The notes under the pieces: model-generated
Database searches by the model: none
The model's input: only the letters and a program-made list of their open reading frames with translations
Told to the model about the DNA's origin: nothing
Source of the DNA: Actinomycetota bacterium
GTDB taxonomy: Bacteria; Actinomycetota; Acidimicrobiia; Acidimicrobiales; CADCTF01
Direction: 5' to 3'
DNA: 10,809 nucleotides
NCBI GenBank assembly: GCA_019348305.1
Contig: JAHWJQ010000059.1
Span: forward strand, 1-10,809
Program-made: the position numbers and the translations under genes
Shown: piece after piece, positions 1-6,552 of the stretch
How positions within the stretch are numbered: position 1 is the stretch's first letter
Layout of the letters: every line of letters begins with the position of its first letter

Positions 1-1462
1 CCAGCGGGGTCGCCTCCACCGATCCGAGGCTGATCGACGGCCCGTACTCCCGATCCTCTGAGATGTGGATGCCCATGCGCCGGGCCATGTCCGCCACTTC
101 CTCGACGGACTCGAAGGGGTTGTCGTCGAGGGCGAGGCCGATGCGGATGAAGGCGCAGTTGAGCGACTTGGCGGTGGCGCTGGAGATGGGGCCGACCGAG
201 CCCCTGGCCCCCTCGTAGTTCTCGGGGTTGTACGGGTTGGGCTTCACGCCTTTGATGCGGACCGGGCAGGGCTCGGAGCCGTTCACGATGTCGTTGGGGC
301 CATAGCCGTTCTCCATGGCGGCCAGCAGCACGAAGGTCTTGAACGATGAGCCCGGCTGGCGCCCACTACCGCCGCGACCCGTCGCCAGGTTGTACTTCGC
401 GTCCTCGAAGCCGTCGCCGGCGACCATGGCACGGACGGCGCCGGTCGAGGGCTCCACCGACACCAGCGCCGGGGTGAACCGGCCCTTGGTGTTGGGGATC
501 TTCTCTTTGATCTTGCGCTCCGCGATCTCCTGGAGGCGGGGGTCGAAGGTCGTCTCGATGCGCAGGCCCCCGCGGAAGAGGGCGTTGTAGCGCTCCGTCG
601 GAGTCGTGCCGAGACGCTTGTCGTCGAGGAGGCGTTGCTTCACCTCTTCCAGGAAGTAGTCGTCGCGGCTCTTGAGCGGATCGAACGGCTTGGAAGGGAT
701 GGCCACCTTCTTCAGCTCGTCGGCCTTCTCGGGCTGGAGGTGGCCGCGGATGACCATCCGGTCGAGCGCGTAGTTCCGCCGCGACCGCGCGACGTCCGGC
801 CGCTTGAACGGGTCGTACCCCACCGGGTTGCGGATGAGCCCGGCCAGGAAGGCTCCCTGCTCGGCCGTCAGCTCCCCGGCCTGGATGCCCCAGTAGGTCT
901 CTGCCGCCGCCTGCACGCCGTACGAGCCCGACCCGAAGTAGACGGTGTTCAGGTACTGCTCGAGGATCTGGCGCTTGGACATCTGGTTCTCGAGGCGCAC
1001 GGCGAGGACGGCCTCTTTGGCCTTGCGGCCGACGTCTCGCTCCGGCGTCAGGAGCGAGTTCTTCACCAGCTGCTGGGTGATGGTCGAGCCGCCCTGGACC
1101 ACCTCGCCCGACTCCACGTTGGCCAGCGTCGCCCTGAGGATGGCCCGGAGGTTGACCCCGCCATGATCGTAGAAGTGGTCGTCCTCGACGTCGAGGATGG
1201 CGTTGATGACGTGTTCGGGGACCTGCTCCAGGGTGACGGGGGAACGGTTCTCCTCCGCGTGCAGCACCGCCAGGACGCCGCCGTTGCGGTCGTACACGAC
1301 GGAGCGCTGCGACAGCTGGTTGAGCTCCACGGCGGCCGGGAGCTCCTGGCTGTGGCCGGCCCCGGCGATCGACTTCGCCGGGCGGGTGAGCAGGAACAGA
1401 CCGGCCACCAGACCGATAGCGGCCAGGAACAGTGTCAGGAGGTAGCGACCGAGCAGGTGCAC
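1..1462 (-). CDS. Class A penicillin-binding protein (bifunctional transglycosylase/transpeptidase), 3' end outside window
   Basis: This membrane-anchored enzyme polymerises lipid II into glycan strands (GT51 domain) and cross-links the peptides (transpeptidase domain) outside the cytoplasmic membrane. 487 codons are visible. A signal-anchor helix spans residues 4-26. GT51 motifs follow: EDDHFYDHGG at 93-102 with E93 the expected catalytic acid, GGSTITQQL at 124-132, RKAKEAVLAVRLE at 146-158, and ILEQYLNTVYFGSGSYG at 166-182. The transpeptidase domain shows SSFK at 372-375 (S372 nucleophile, K375) and SLN at 433-435. The KTG motif and any C-terminal tail lie beyond the left edge. GTG at 1462 was chosen because the helix begins directly after it and a TACCCT hexamer lies 9 bases upstream. 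An in-frame GTG at 1495 would add 11 residues but would place that hexamer inside the gene. No Shine-Dalgarno is visible. The gene is divergent from a Ser/Thr kinase. Family identity is near certain; the exact paralogue (PonA-like) is inferred. Confidence 0.95.
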   Translation of the reverse strand, partial: MHLLGRYLLTLFLAAIGLVAGLFLLTRPAKSIAGAGHSQELPAAVELNQLSQRSVVYDRNGGVLAVLHAEENRSPVTLEQVPEHVINAILDVEDDHFYDHGGVNLRAILRATLANVESGEVVQGGSTITQQLVKNSLLTPERDVGRKAKEAVLAVRLENQMSKRQILEQYLNTVYFGSGSYGVQAAAETYWGIQAGELTAEQGAFLAGLIRNPVGYDPFKRPDVARSRRNYALDRMVIRGHLQPEKADELKKVAIPSKPFDPLKSRDDYFLEEVKQRLLDDKRLGTTPTERYNALFRGGLRIETTFDPRLQEIAERKIKEKIPNTKGRFTPALVSVEPSTGAVRAMVAGDGFEDAKYNLATGRGGSGRQPGSSFKTFVLLAAMENGYGPNDIVNGSEPCPVRIKGVKPNPYNPENYEGARGSVGPISSATAKSLNCAFIRIGLALDDNPFESVEEVADMARRMGIHISEDREYGPSISLGSVEATPL

Positions 1463-1471
1463 AGCGGCACG

Positions 1472-1477
1472 AGGGTA
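1472..1477 (-). promoter_or_regulatory. Possible -10 element of the PBP gene
   Basis: On the minus strand the hexamer TACCCT fits the actinobacterial TANNNT -10 pattern and ends 9 bases before the GTG start of the penicillin-binding protein gene. Transcription would begin at or within a few bases of the start codon. No -35 element is evident. The identical hexamer precedes the 130-residue gene at 6457. Prediction only. Confidence 0.35.
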
Positions 1478-1529
1478 CTGCCCGGTGTGGCGCACCGGGA
1501 CCGCAGGCGTTGCCGCCGGGAGCGCTGGG

Positions 1530-1535
1530 TACGCT
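1530..1535 (+). promoter_or_regulatory. Possible -10 element, leaderless kinase transcript
   Basis: TACGCT (TANNNT pattern) ends 6 bases before the GTG at 1542, the spacing expected if transcription starts on the first base of the start codon. There is no Shine-Dalgarno at useful distance; the nearest purine run, GGGAG at about 1518-1522, is roughly 20 bases away. This supports both a leaderless mRNA and the choice of GTG 1542 as start. Confidence 0.4.
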
Positions 1536-1541
1536 GCCGCC

Positions 1542-3014
1542 GTGACCGCCCATCGCGCCGAAACCCTGTTGGCCGGTCGCTACCGCCTAGGCCAACTTTT
1601 GGGCCGCGGTGGCATGGCGGAGGTCTACGACGCCTTCGACGAGCGGCTCGACCGGCCGGTGGCGGTGAAGATGCTGCGCCCGGAGATGGCGGCCCAGCCG
1701 GGGGTGCGCACCCGCTTCGAGGCCGAGGCCCGCAGTGCGGCCCGCCTGGCCCACCCCAACGTCGTGGCGATCTATGACACCGGCGAGGAAGGCGACACGC
1801 CCTTCATCGTCATGGAGAGGTTGCCGGGCGAGACGCTGGGAGACCGCATCGCCAACCGACCGGTCGAGCCGGCCTGGCTCCTGCGGGTGGCCGGCGACGT
1901 GCTGTTGGCGCTGGGAGCGGCCCATGCCGCCGGCATCGTGCACCGGGACGTGAAGCCGGGCAACATCCTGCTCGCCGCCGACGGTTGCGCCAAGGTCGCC
2001 GACTTCGGCATCGCCAAGAGCCTCGAGGTGGCAGCCGCCACCGACCTCACCGGGACGAACCAGCTCGTGGGGACGCCCGCCTACCTGGCGCCAGAGCGCC
2101 TGAACGGCCAGCCGGCGACACTGCAGTCGGACCTGTACGCGGTGGGCGTGGTGCTGTACGAGGCCTTGGCCGGCCAGAAGCCCTTCGCCGGTCCCACACC
2201 GGTGGCCATGGCCTACGCCATCACCCACGAAGCGCCGCGGTCGCTGAGCGAGCTGCGCCCGGACCTACCGGCGGGGCTCGTGTCGGCCATCGAACGGGCC
2301 CTGGCCAAGGACCCTGCCGAGCGGTTCAACAGCGCCGCCGACATGGCTGGCGCCCTGCGGGGCCCCGGTGGTGCGGTCGCCAACGCGGTGGTGGCCGCCG
2401 AGCCCACCGTGGCGGCGCCGCTGGGCGACTCCACCGAGGTCCTGCCGGCGTCCGGCGCCGGCGGGCCGGGGCCCGGCCCGCCGAGCGGCGTGGCCGGCGC
2501 CGGCGGCCGCTCGCTGCTGCCGGCCGGCCTCCTTACTGGTCGCCGGCGGGTGGTGGCGGCCGTGGTGGTCGGCTCGCTCCTCCTCTTGTCGCTGTTCGTG
2601 CTGGTGGTCGCGTCGCGCCCGGCCGGCCCGGGCGAGCGGGTGGCCGCCGACCTGCGGGAGGTAGCCGACGAGCTGGGAACGGCCGACGGCCCGGCCAGCG
2701 CCGAGGCCGAAGCGCGCCTGCGGTCATTGGCCGATGCCGTCGAACGGGGCGGCGGTGCGCCCGAGGCCAACGCCTTCCTTACCCAGCTGGCGGCCTGGAG
2801 AGACGCCAACCAGCTGACGGCGGCGGCGGTCGAGCGCATGCGCATGGTCGTGAGCCGGGTGCCCGGCGTCGACCCCAACGCCTTCAGCCCCCCCACCACC
2901 GCCCCGCCCGTCACCGAGCCACCGCCTCCCCCCGAGGCTGAAGAGCGCGACGAAGACGACGACGAGCGCAAGGGCAAGGGCAAGGGCAGGAAGGGCAAGG
3001 GCGACGACGACTGA
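1542..3014 (+). CDS. Transmembrane eukaryotic-type Ser/Thr protein kinase without PASTA domains
   Basis: This Hanks-type kinase of 490 residues phosphorylates Ser/Thr on cytoplasmic targets; its substrate is unknown. The kinase core is complete: glycine loop GRGGMAEVY at 21-29, ATP lysine K43 in AVK, catalytic loop HRDVKPGN at 134-141 with D136, DFG at 154-156, the activation segment with GTPAYLAPE ending at 185, and SDLYAVGVVLYE at 196-207. A Pro/Gly/Ala linker (about 273-335) leads to one membrane helix at 337-358. The external part is about 130 residues: a helical section (365-450), a Pro/Thr stretch, then an acidic and Lys-Gly-rich tail. PASTA repeats are absent. GTG 1542 is preferred to the in-frame GTG 1485 because the kinase fold starts soon after it and a -10-like hexamer lies just upstream. 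It is divergent from a class A penicillin-binding protein, so a role in cell-wall control is plausible but inferred. The PHP gene follows directly. Confidence 0.92.
   Translation: MTAHRAETLLAGRYRLGQLLGRGGMAEVYDAFDERLDRPVAVKMLRPEMAAQPGVRTRFEAEARSAARLAHPNVVAIYDTGEEGDTPFIVMERLPGETLGDRIANRPVEPAWLLRVAGDVLLALGAAHAAGIVHRDVKPGNILLAADGCAKVADFGIAKSLEVAAATDLTGTNQLVGTPAYLAPERLNGQPATLQSDLYAVGVVLYEALAGQKPFAGPTPVAMAYAITHEAPRSLSELRPDLPAGLVSAIERALAKDPAERFNSAADMAGALRGPGGAVANAVVAAEPTVAAPLGDSTEVLPASGAGGPGPGPPSGVAGAGGRSLLPAGLLTGRRRVVAAVVVGSLLLLSLFVLVVASRPAGPGERVAADLREVADELGTADGPASAEAEARLRSLADAVERGGGAPEANAFLTQLAAWRDANQLTAAAVERMRMVVSRVPGVDPNAFSPPTTAPPVTEPPPPPEAEERDEDDDERKGKGKGRKGKGDDD
2970..3002 (+). repeat. AAGGGC hexamer repeat encoding a Lys-Gly tail
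   Basis: Three tandem AAGGGC units (2970-2987), an interrupting AGG codon, then two more units (2991-3002) encode the Lys-Gly tail of the kinase. It lies 10 bases before the kinase stop. Such short repeats can change length by slippage. The reading frame of the downstream PHP gene is also open through here. Confidence 0.8.
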
Positions 3015-3036
3015 GGCGGAGCCGGCGGCTGGCCCG

Positions 3037-4056
3037 CTGTCAGCGGTCGAGGCGCTGCAACGCATCGCCTTTCTGTTGGAGCGGGCCCAGGAGCCGACGT
3101 ACCGGGTGCGGGCCTTCCGCACGGCGGCGGCCACCGCGGCCGACCGCGGCATCGACGAGCTGCAGGCCCGGGCGGCAGCGGGGACGCTGCGGGAGCTGGC
3201 GGGGGTCGGAGAGGTGACCGAACGAGTCATCGTCGAGGCCCTCGCCGGCCAGTGCCCCGCCTACCTGGTACGGCTCCAGGCCGAGCACCCCGGGCCGGTG
3301 GCGACGGGTGGGGAAGGGCTGCGGGCGGCGCTGCGCGGTGACTGCCACACCCACTCGGACTGGTCCGACGGCGGGAGCCCGATCCGCGAGATGGCCGAGA
3401 CGGCCAGGGACCTGGGCCACGACTACATGGTCCTCACCGATCACTCGGGACGCCTCACCGTGGCCCGGGGCCTCGACGGTGAGCGGCTCGCACGCCAGCT
3501 CGACGTGGTGGCCGAGCTCAACGAGCAGCTGGCGCCGTTCCGCATCCTCACCGGCATGGAGGTCGACATCCTCGAAGACGGGGCCCTGGACATGGGAGAC
3601 GAGGTGCTCGCCGGCCTCGACGTTGTGGTGGGCAGCGTGCACAGCAAGCTCCGCATGGAGGCCCCGGCGATGACGAGGCGCATGGTGCGGGCGATAGCCA
3701 ACCCGAACCTCGACATCCTCGGCCACTGCACCGGCCGGCGCCTCGTGGGCCGGGGGCGTCCGGAGTCGTCATTCGATGCCGAGCTCGTCTTCGCCGCCTG
3801 CCAGCGCTTCGACAAGGCCGTGGAGGTCAACAGCCGCCCTGAGCGACTGGACCCGCCGCTGCGGCTCCTCCGGTTGGCCGTCGAGACGGGCTGTCGGTTC
3901 AGCATCGACACCGACGCCCATGCACCGGGCCAGCTCGACTGGCTGCCCTACGGGTGCGCCCGCGCCGCCCAGTGCGAGGTGGCGGTGGAGCGGGTGGTCA
4001 ACGCGTGGGACGCGGAAGATCTCCTGGGTTGGGCCGCCGACCATGACGGGGGTTAG
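3037..4056 (+). CDS. PHP-domain phosphoesterase with PolX-like helix-hairpin-helix N-terminus
   Basis: This is a predicted metal-dependent phosphoesterase resembling the C-terminal PHP domain of bacterial DNA polymerase X, without the polymerase. Counting from CTG 3037 (339 residues), positions 3-75 resemble the PolX helical/HhH region (YRVRAFRTAA at 22-31, ELAGVGEVT at 53-61). The PHP metal ligands are all present: HTHSDWSDG at 104-112, TDHS at 134-137, GMEVDI at 173-178 (E175), VHS at 201-203, GH at 229-230 and SIDTDAH at 289-295 (D293, H295). The start is problematic. No in-frame ATG or GTG lies between the last upstream stop (2851-2853) and the conserved N-terminus. CTG 3037 begins LSAVEAL, which fits where family members usually begin; TTG 3076 would cut into the conserved helix. 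The kinase stop is 22 bases upstream, so translation may be coupled. The role could be DNA repair or nucleotide/phosphate metabolism; this is inferred. Confidence 0.85.
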   Translation: MSAVEALQRIAFLLERAQEPTYRVRAFRTAAATAADRGIDELQARAAAGTLRELAGVGEVTERVIVEALAGQCPAYLVRLQAEHPGPVATGGEGLRAALRGDCHTHSDWSDGGSPIREMAETARDLGHDYMVLTDHSGRLTVARGLDGERLARQLDVVAELNEQLAPFRILTGMEVDILEDGALDMGDEVLAGLDVVVGSVHSKLRMEAPAMTRRMVRAIANPNLDILGHCTGRRLVGRGRPESSFDAELVFAACQRFDKAVEVNSRPERLDPPLRLLRLAVETGCRFSIDTDAHAPGQLDWLPYGCARAAQCEVAVERVVNAWDAEDLLGWAADHDGG

Positions 4057-4118
4057 CAACGCTGCTGCATGGGGAACAGGCGTAGCCGAACGGCAACGGA
4101 GGGCGCGAATGCGGCCCC

Positions 4119-4124
4119 AGGAGG
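4119..4124 (+). promoter_or_regulatory. Shine-Dalgarno that fixes the DUF6458 start
   Basis: AGGAGG lies 8 bases before GTG 4133. It decides the start of the small membrane protein against the in-frame ATG at 4109, which would begin upstream of this site. Confidence 0.75.
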
Positions 4125-4132
4125 TGACCGAA

Positions 4133-4420
4133 GTGGGAATCGGAGTGAGCATCTTTCTGCTGGCACTCGGAGCGATCCTCGCGTTCGCGGTGAATTTCCA
4201 GGCCAGCGGGCTCGACATCAACGCGGTAGGCGTCATCCTCATGATCGTCGGCGCCATCGGGCTGGCCGCGTCGTTCCTGTTCTGGGACCGCATGGGCTTC
4301 GGCGGTACCGCCTACCGCCGCACGGCGGTCACCCGAGACGTCGTCGATGAGCCGGTGGTGAGCAGCCGCAGGGGTGTGGTGCGCGAGCGCCAGATCGTGC
4401 GGGACGAAGAGATTCTCTAG
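4133..4420 (+). CDS. DUF6458 family small membrane protein
   Basis: This 95-residue protein has two membrane helices (about 4-20 and 31-50) joined by the family-typical segment with SGLDINAVGVILMIVG at 25-40, followed by a charged cytoplasmic tail of about 45 residues rich in Arg and Val (RRTAVTRDVVDEPVV, then RRGVVRERQIVRDEE). This matches the widespread actinobacterial DUF6458 proteins, whose function is unknown. GTG 4133 is chosen for its strong Shine-Dalgarno and because the family begins with an MGIGVSIFL-like sequence. It lies 76 bases after the PHP gene in the same direction; that gap shows no convincing hairpin. Its TAG stop interlocks with the stop of the convergent coiled-coil gene. 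Confidence 0.85.
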   Translation: MGIGVSIFLLALGAILAFAVNFQASGLDINAVGVILMIVGAIGLAASFLFWDRMGFGGTAYRRTAVTRDVVDEPVVSSRRGVVRERQIVRDEEIL

Positions 4421-5208
4421 GAACCGGGCCCGAGCTGGCGGGGGTCACGCCGACCCCCTCCCTGCTGGCCGCCCCGGCGGGCCCGCAAACCCAGGTCCGA
4501 CGCCAGCCTTCGGGTGACCTCGGTCGCCTTGCGGCCGAGTGAGTTCTCGGTCTCCTCGACGTGTTGTTCGAGCAGTGCCCGCGAGGCCTCGACACCCACG
4601 GCCAGAGCCGCCACCCGTTGGGTGAGCAACTCCGCCTCCCGGCGCACTGCCTCCTTGACCTGGTTGGCCAGCTCGGTCGCCGACTGCGCCTCGCCGAGCC
4701 GGTCGAAGAGCTGCCGCGTGAGCCCGGCCTGCTCAGCCAGGCCCTCCTCCAAGCGCCCCAGACGCTCGGCCAAGTCGGTGAGCCCGGCCGACACCGCAGG
4801 CTGATCTGACGTCGAGGGCTCGCGGGCGGAAGCGTCGTGCAGGGCCGTCAGTACCGTCTGGCGCAGCTGGTCCACCACCGCGTCGGTGCTCGACCCGCTG
4901 TCCTCCACCGCCCGTACGAAGGCCTCCTCCAGCCGAGCGAGACGGCCGTTGAAGCTGACCAGCCCCTCCTGCACCTTCTCGTTCATGGCGGTGGCCGAAT
5001 CGGGCCGTTCGGTGAGCACCTCTTCGAGGTGGTCGAGGCGATCCTGGATCGCCGCCAGCACCTCAGAAACCGAACCGAGCGTCCCCCGTAGCAGCGTCGC
5101 CGCTCCCTCCGAACCGGCTTGGCGTGCTCGGGCGTCGATGGCCTCCACCAGTGCCGAGACGTTGTTGGATGGCGCAACCGGGCTGCCCTGACCCTGGGTA
5201 TCCGTCAT
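4417..5208 (-). CDS. Coiled-coil protein of unknown function
   Basis: I do not recognise a named family for this 263-residue soluble protein. It is mostly helical with heptad-like Leu/Ala spacing: a short polar N-terminus (1-15), helices over about 17-125 and 140-240, and a Gly/Arg/Gln-rich disordered basic tail (243-263). An RL-x-x-LEE motif occurs three times: DRLDHLEEVL at 56-65, GRLARLEEAF at 88-97 and ERLGRLEEGL at 148-157. There is no signal peptide, membrane helix or cysteine. The start is ATG 5208 with AGGAG 5 bases upstream; the frame stays open far upstream only because of high GC. A scaffold or phasin-like surface-coating role is possible from composition but unsupported. It is divergent from the dehydrogenase gene and convergent with DUF6458. 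Confidence 0.8.
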   Translation of the reverse strand: MTDTQGQGSPVAPSNNVSALVEAIDARARQAGSEGAATLLRGTLGSVSEVLAAIQDRLDHLEEVLTERPDSATAMNEKVQEGLVSFNGRLARLEEAFVRAVEDSGSSTDAVVDQLRQTVLTALHDASAREPSTSDQPAVSAGLTDLAERLGRLEEGLAEQAGLTRQLFDRLGEAQSATELANQVKEAVRREAELLTQRVAALAVGVEASRALLEQHVEETENSLGRKATEVTRRLASDLGLRARRGGQQGGGRRDPRQLGPGS

Positions 5209-5213
5209 GCGAT

Positions 5214-5218
5214 CTCCT
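5214..5218 (-). promoter_or_regulatory. Shine-Dalgarno of the coiled-coil gene
   Basis: On the minus strand AGGAG ends 5 bases before ATG 5208. This clear site sets the start, although the reading frame stays open for another 960 bases upstream. Confidence 0.7.
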
Positions 5219-5233
5219 AAAGAAGCGTGCGCC

Positions 5234-5251
5234 ACGATACCGATGCATCGG
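5234..5251 (-). promoter_or_regulatory. Possible -10 with adjoining 12-base palindromic operator
   Basis: Minus-strand TATCGT (5234-5239) fits TANNNT and would start transcription about 20 bases before the coiled-coil ATG, leaving room for its Shine-Dalgarno. Directly upstream, where the -10/-35 spacer would be, lies the perfect palindrome CCGATGCATCGG (5240-5251). Flanking GCGCCA (5229-5234) and TGGCGC (5253-5258) form a second, slightly offset inverted repeat. The site is in the 84-base divergent gap and could serve both genes. A regulator is not identified. Confidence 0.4.
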
Positions 5252-5292
5252 CTGGCGCGTTCGGGAGCACAAGCCCCGGGTAGGGAACCCCC

Positions 5293-6060
5293 GTGCCCAG
5301 ACCGGTCGCCATCGTCACCGCCGCCGATTCCGGCATCGGCAAAGCCACCGCCGTCGTGCTCGCCGAAGCCGGCCATGACGTGGGAATCACCTGGCACCAG
5401 GACGAGCCGGGTGCCAGAGGGACCGCCGAGGAGGTGCAGGCAGCCGGGGGGAGGGCAGAGGTGCGCCGGCTCGACCTTCGGGAGGCCGCCTCGGGCGCCG
5501 CCGTGGTGGACGATCTGGCCGAGGCGCTCGGTGGTCTCCAGGTTCTCGTCAACAACGCGGGCACCGGCCGGCCGGCACCGTTCCTCGAGACCACCCTTGC
5601 CGACTGGCGCCATGTGTTGGAGGTCGACCTCACCGGCGCCTTCGTGTGCGCCCAGGCGGCCGCCCGCCGGATGGTGGCCGGCGGCGGGGGCCGCATCATC
5701 AACGTGACCTCGGTGCACGAGCACGTGCCGCTGGAGAACTCCTCCGCCTACAGCGCGGCCAAGGGCGGGCTGGGGCTCTTGACCAAGGTCATGGCCCTGG
5801 AGCTGGCCAGCCACGGAGTGCTGGTCAACTCGGTGGCGCCCGGAGAGATCTCCACGCCCATGACGGGCCAGCACGACGTTGACCCGTCCACCCAGGACCG
5901 ACCGGGGATCCCCCTCGGGCGTCCCGGAGATGCCCGGGAGATCGCCGCGGCCATTCGTTTCCTCGCCTCGCCAGAGGCCAGCTACGTGACGGGTGCATCC
6001 TTCGTCGTCGACGGCGGGCTGCTGCTCATGGCGGCAGCGGCCAACCAGCGCCTGTCCTGA
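5293..6060 (+). CDS. Short-chain dehydrogenase/reductase (SDR family)
   Basis: This is a classical SDR of 255 residues, probably cytoplasmic and NAD(P)(H)-dependent, reducing a carbonyl or oxidising an alcohol; the substrate cannot be read from sequence. The cofactor loop is TAADSGIG at 9-16, with Ala replacing the first Gly of the usual TGxxxGIG. NNAG is at 87-90. The catalytic residues are S140, Y153 and K157 (YSAAK at 153-157). The usual Asn of the catalytic tetrad is Asp (D112, in VDLTGAF). The PG motif is at 183-184 (VAPGEISTPM), and the C-terminal YVTGASFVVDGG is typical of FabG/glucose-dehydrogenase-like SDRs. GTG 5293 has AGGGA 6 bases upstream. It is divergent from the coiled-coil gene, and its stop lies 4 bases from the stop of the leftward 130-residue gene. 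Confidence 0.93.
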   Translation: MPRPVAIVTAADSGIGKATAVVLAEAGHDVGITWHQDEPGARGTAEEVQAAGGRAEVRRLDLREAASGAAVVDDLAEALGGLQVLVNNAGTGRPAPFLETTLADWRHVLEVDLTGAFVCAQAAARRMVAGGGGRIINVTSVHEHVPLENSSAYSAAKGGLGLLTKVMALELASHGVLVNSVAPGEISTPMTGQHDVDPSTQDRPGIPLGRPGDAREIAAAIRFLASPEASYVTGASFVVDGGLLLMAAAANQRLS

Positions 6061-6064
6061 ACGT

Positions 6065-6457
6065 TCACTCGCCGCCGCCGGCCTTGCGGGCCCTCGCCTT
6101 CTGGCTGCGCTCGAGCAGGTGGGCAGGGACCTTGCTGGCCGCCCCACCGGCCGCCGCCCCACCGGCCGCACTGGCCGCCTCGGCCACCGCCTCTTGCTTG
6201 GCCTCGGACCTGGGGCGGGCCGCCTCCTCCGCCCGCCGGCGCTTGAACTCCTCCCAGTCCCGCTCCCTCACCAGGTCCGACCCGCTCACCGAGCCCACCC
6301 ACAGGCCGTTGTCGAACTGCACCCAGTAGCGGTCCCAGGTCAGCCCGTTGGCCACCTTGACCGTGCCCGCGGCGCCCTCCGGCATCCCTCGCAGCGGCCG
6401 CGTCGCCACCACCCGGTCACGGGCCCTGAGTGGTGCCGCAGCGTCGGTCTTCGCCAT
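6065..6457 (-). CDS. Small hypothetical protein with SH3/KOW-like N-terminus
   Basis: I do not recognise a named family for this 130-residue protein. Residues 10-62 look like a small beta barrel of SH3/KOW type (DRVVATRPLRGMPEGAAGTV, then YWVQFDNGLWVGSVSGSDL), as in proteins where a KOW-like turn precedes a strand that reads a ligand or RNA. A charged helix follows (63-90, RERDWEEFKRRRAEE), then an Ala/Gly linker (91-108) and a basic C-terminal motif KVPAHLLERSQKARARK at 109-125. There is no membrane helix and no cysteine. The start is ATG 6457; no Shine-Dalgarno is visible, but TACCCT lies 7 bases upstream. Nucleic-acid or ribosome association is suggested by the charge and fold only. Confidence 0.75.
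   Translation of the reverse strand: MAKTDAAAPLRARDRVVATRPLRGMPEGAAGTVKVANGLTWDRYWVQFDNGLWVGSVSGSDLVRERDWEEFKRRRAEEAARPRSEAKQEAVAEAASAAGGAAAGGAASKVPAHLLERSQKARARKAGGGE
6141..6170. repeat. Two-copy 15-base tandem repeat
   Basis: GCCCCACCGGCCGCC at 6141-6155 is repeated at 6156-6170 with one final-base change. It lies in the linker of the 130-residue leftward gene and encodes the duplicated Gly-Gly-Ala-Ala-Ala-like segment, so it looks like a recent in-frame duplication. Confidence 0.8.
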
Positions 6458-6464
6458 CGGGCGA

Positions 6465-6470
6465 AGGGTA
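6465..6470 (-). promoter_or_regulatory. Possible -10 element, leaderless transcript of 130-residue gene
   Basis: Minus-strand TACCCT fits TANNNT and ends 7 bases before ATG 6457, consistent with transcription starting at the A of the start codon. No Shine-Dalgarno is present, in agreement with a leaderless mRNA. Confidence 0.4.
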
Positions 6471-6552
6471 GTCCGCGCCGGCCGAGACCCTTGTCCGGCG
6501 CCCCCTCGAGCAGAACCTCACCAGCGCCAGTCCGGCCCGGAGAAGCGAGGGC

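Noticed and set aside
366..1553. 395-codon open frame on the minus strand
   Set aside because: It is the penicillin-binding protein gene read in a shifted frame; the protein is Arg/Pro/Gly-rich, while the other frame shows all PBP motifs.
635..1777. 380-codon open frame on the plus strand
   Set aside because: It is antisense to the PBP gene and runs into the kinase gene out of frame; no recognisable domain.
1985..2998. Open frames in other frames of the kinase gene, both strands
   Set aside because: Composition is Arg/Gly/Pro or Ser/Ala-rich without motifs, while the kinase frame is complete from glycine loop to membrane helix.
3776..4132. Long N-terminal extension of the DUF6458 protein
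   Set aside because: It overlaps the PHP gene in another frame and reads as Ser/Arg/Trp-rich noise; AGGAGG before GTG 4133 and the family N-terminus fix the start.
4057..4132. Possible terminator between the PHP and DUF6458 genes
   Set aside because: Only very short self-complementary bits such as GCAACGCTGCTGC are present, with no stable stem or T-run.
5209..6171. Upstream extension of the coiled-coil frame across the dehydrogenase
   Set aside because: The ATG at 5208 has a good Shine-Dalgarno; the extension is antisense to a well-supported dehydrogenase and reads as low-complexity sequence.
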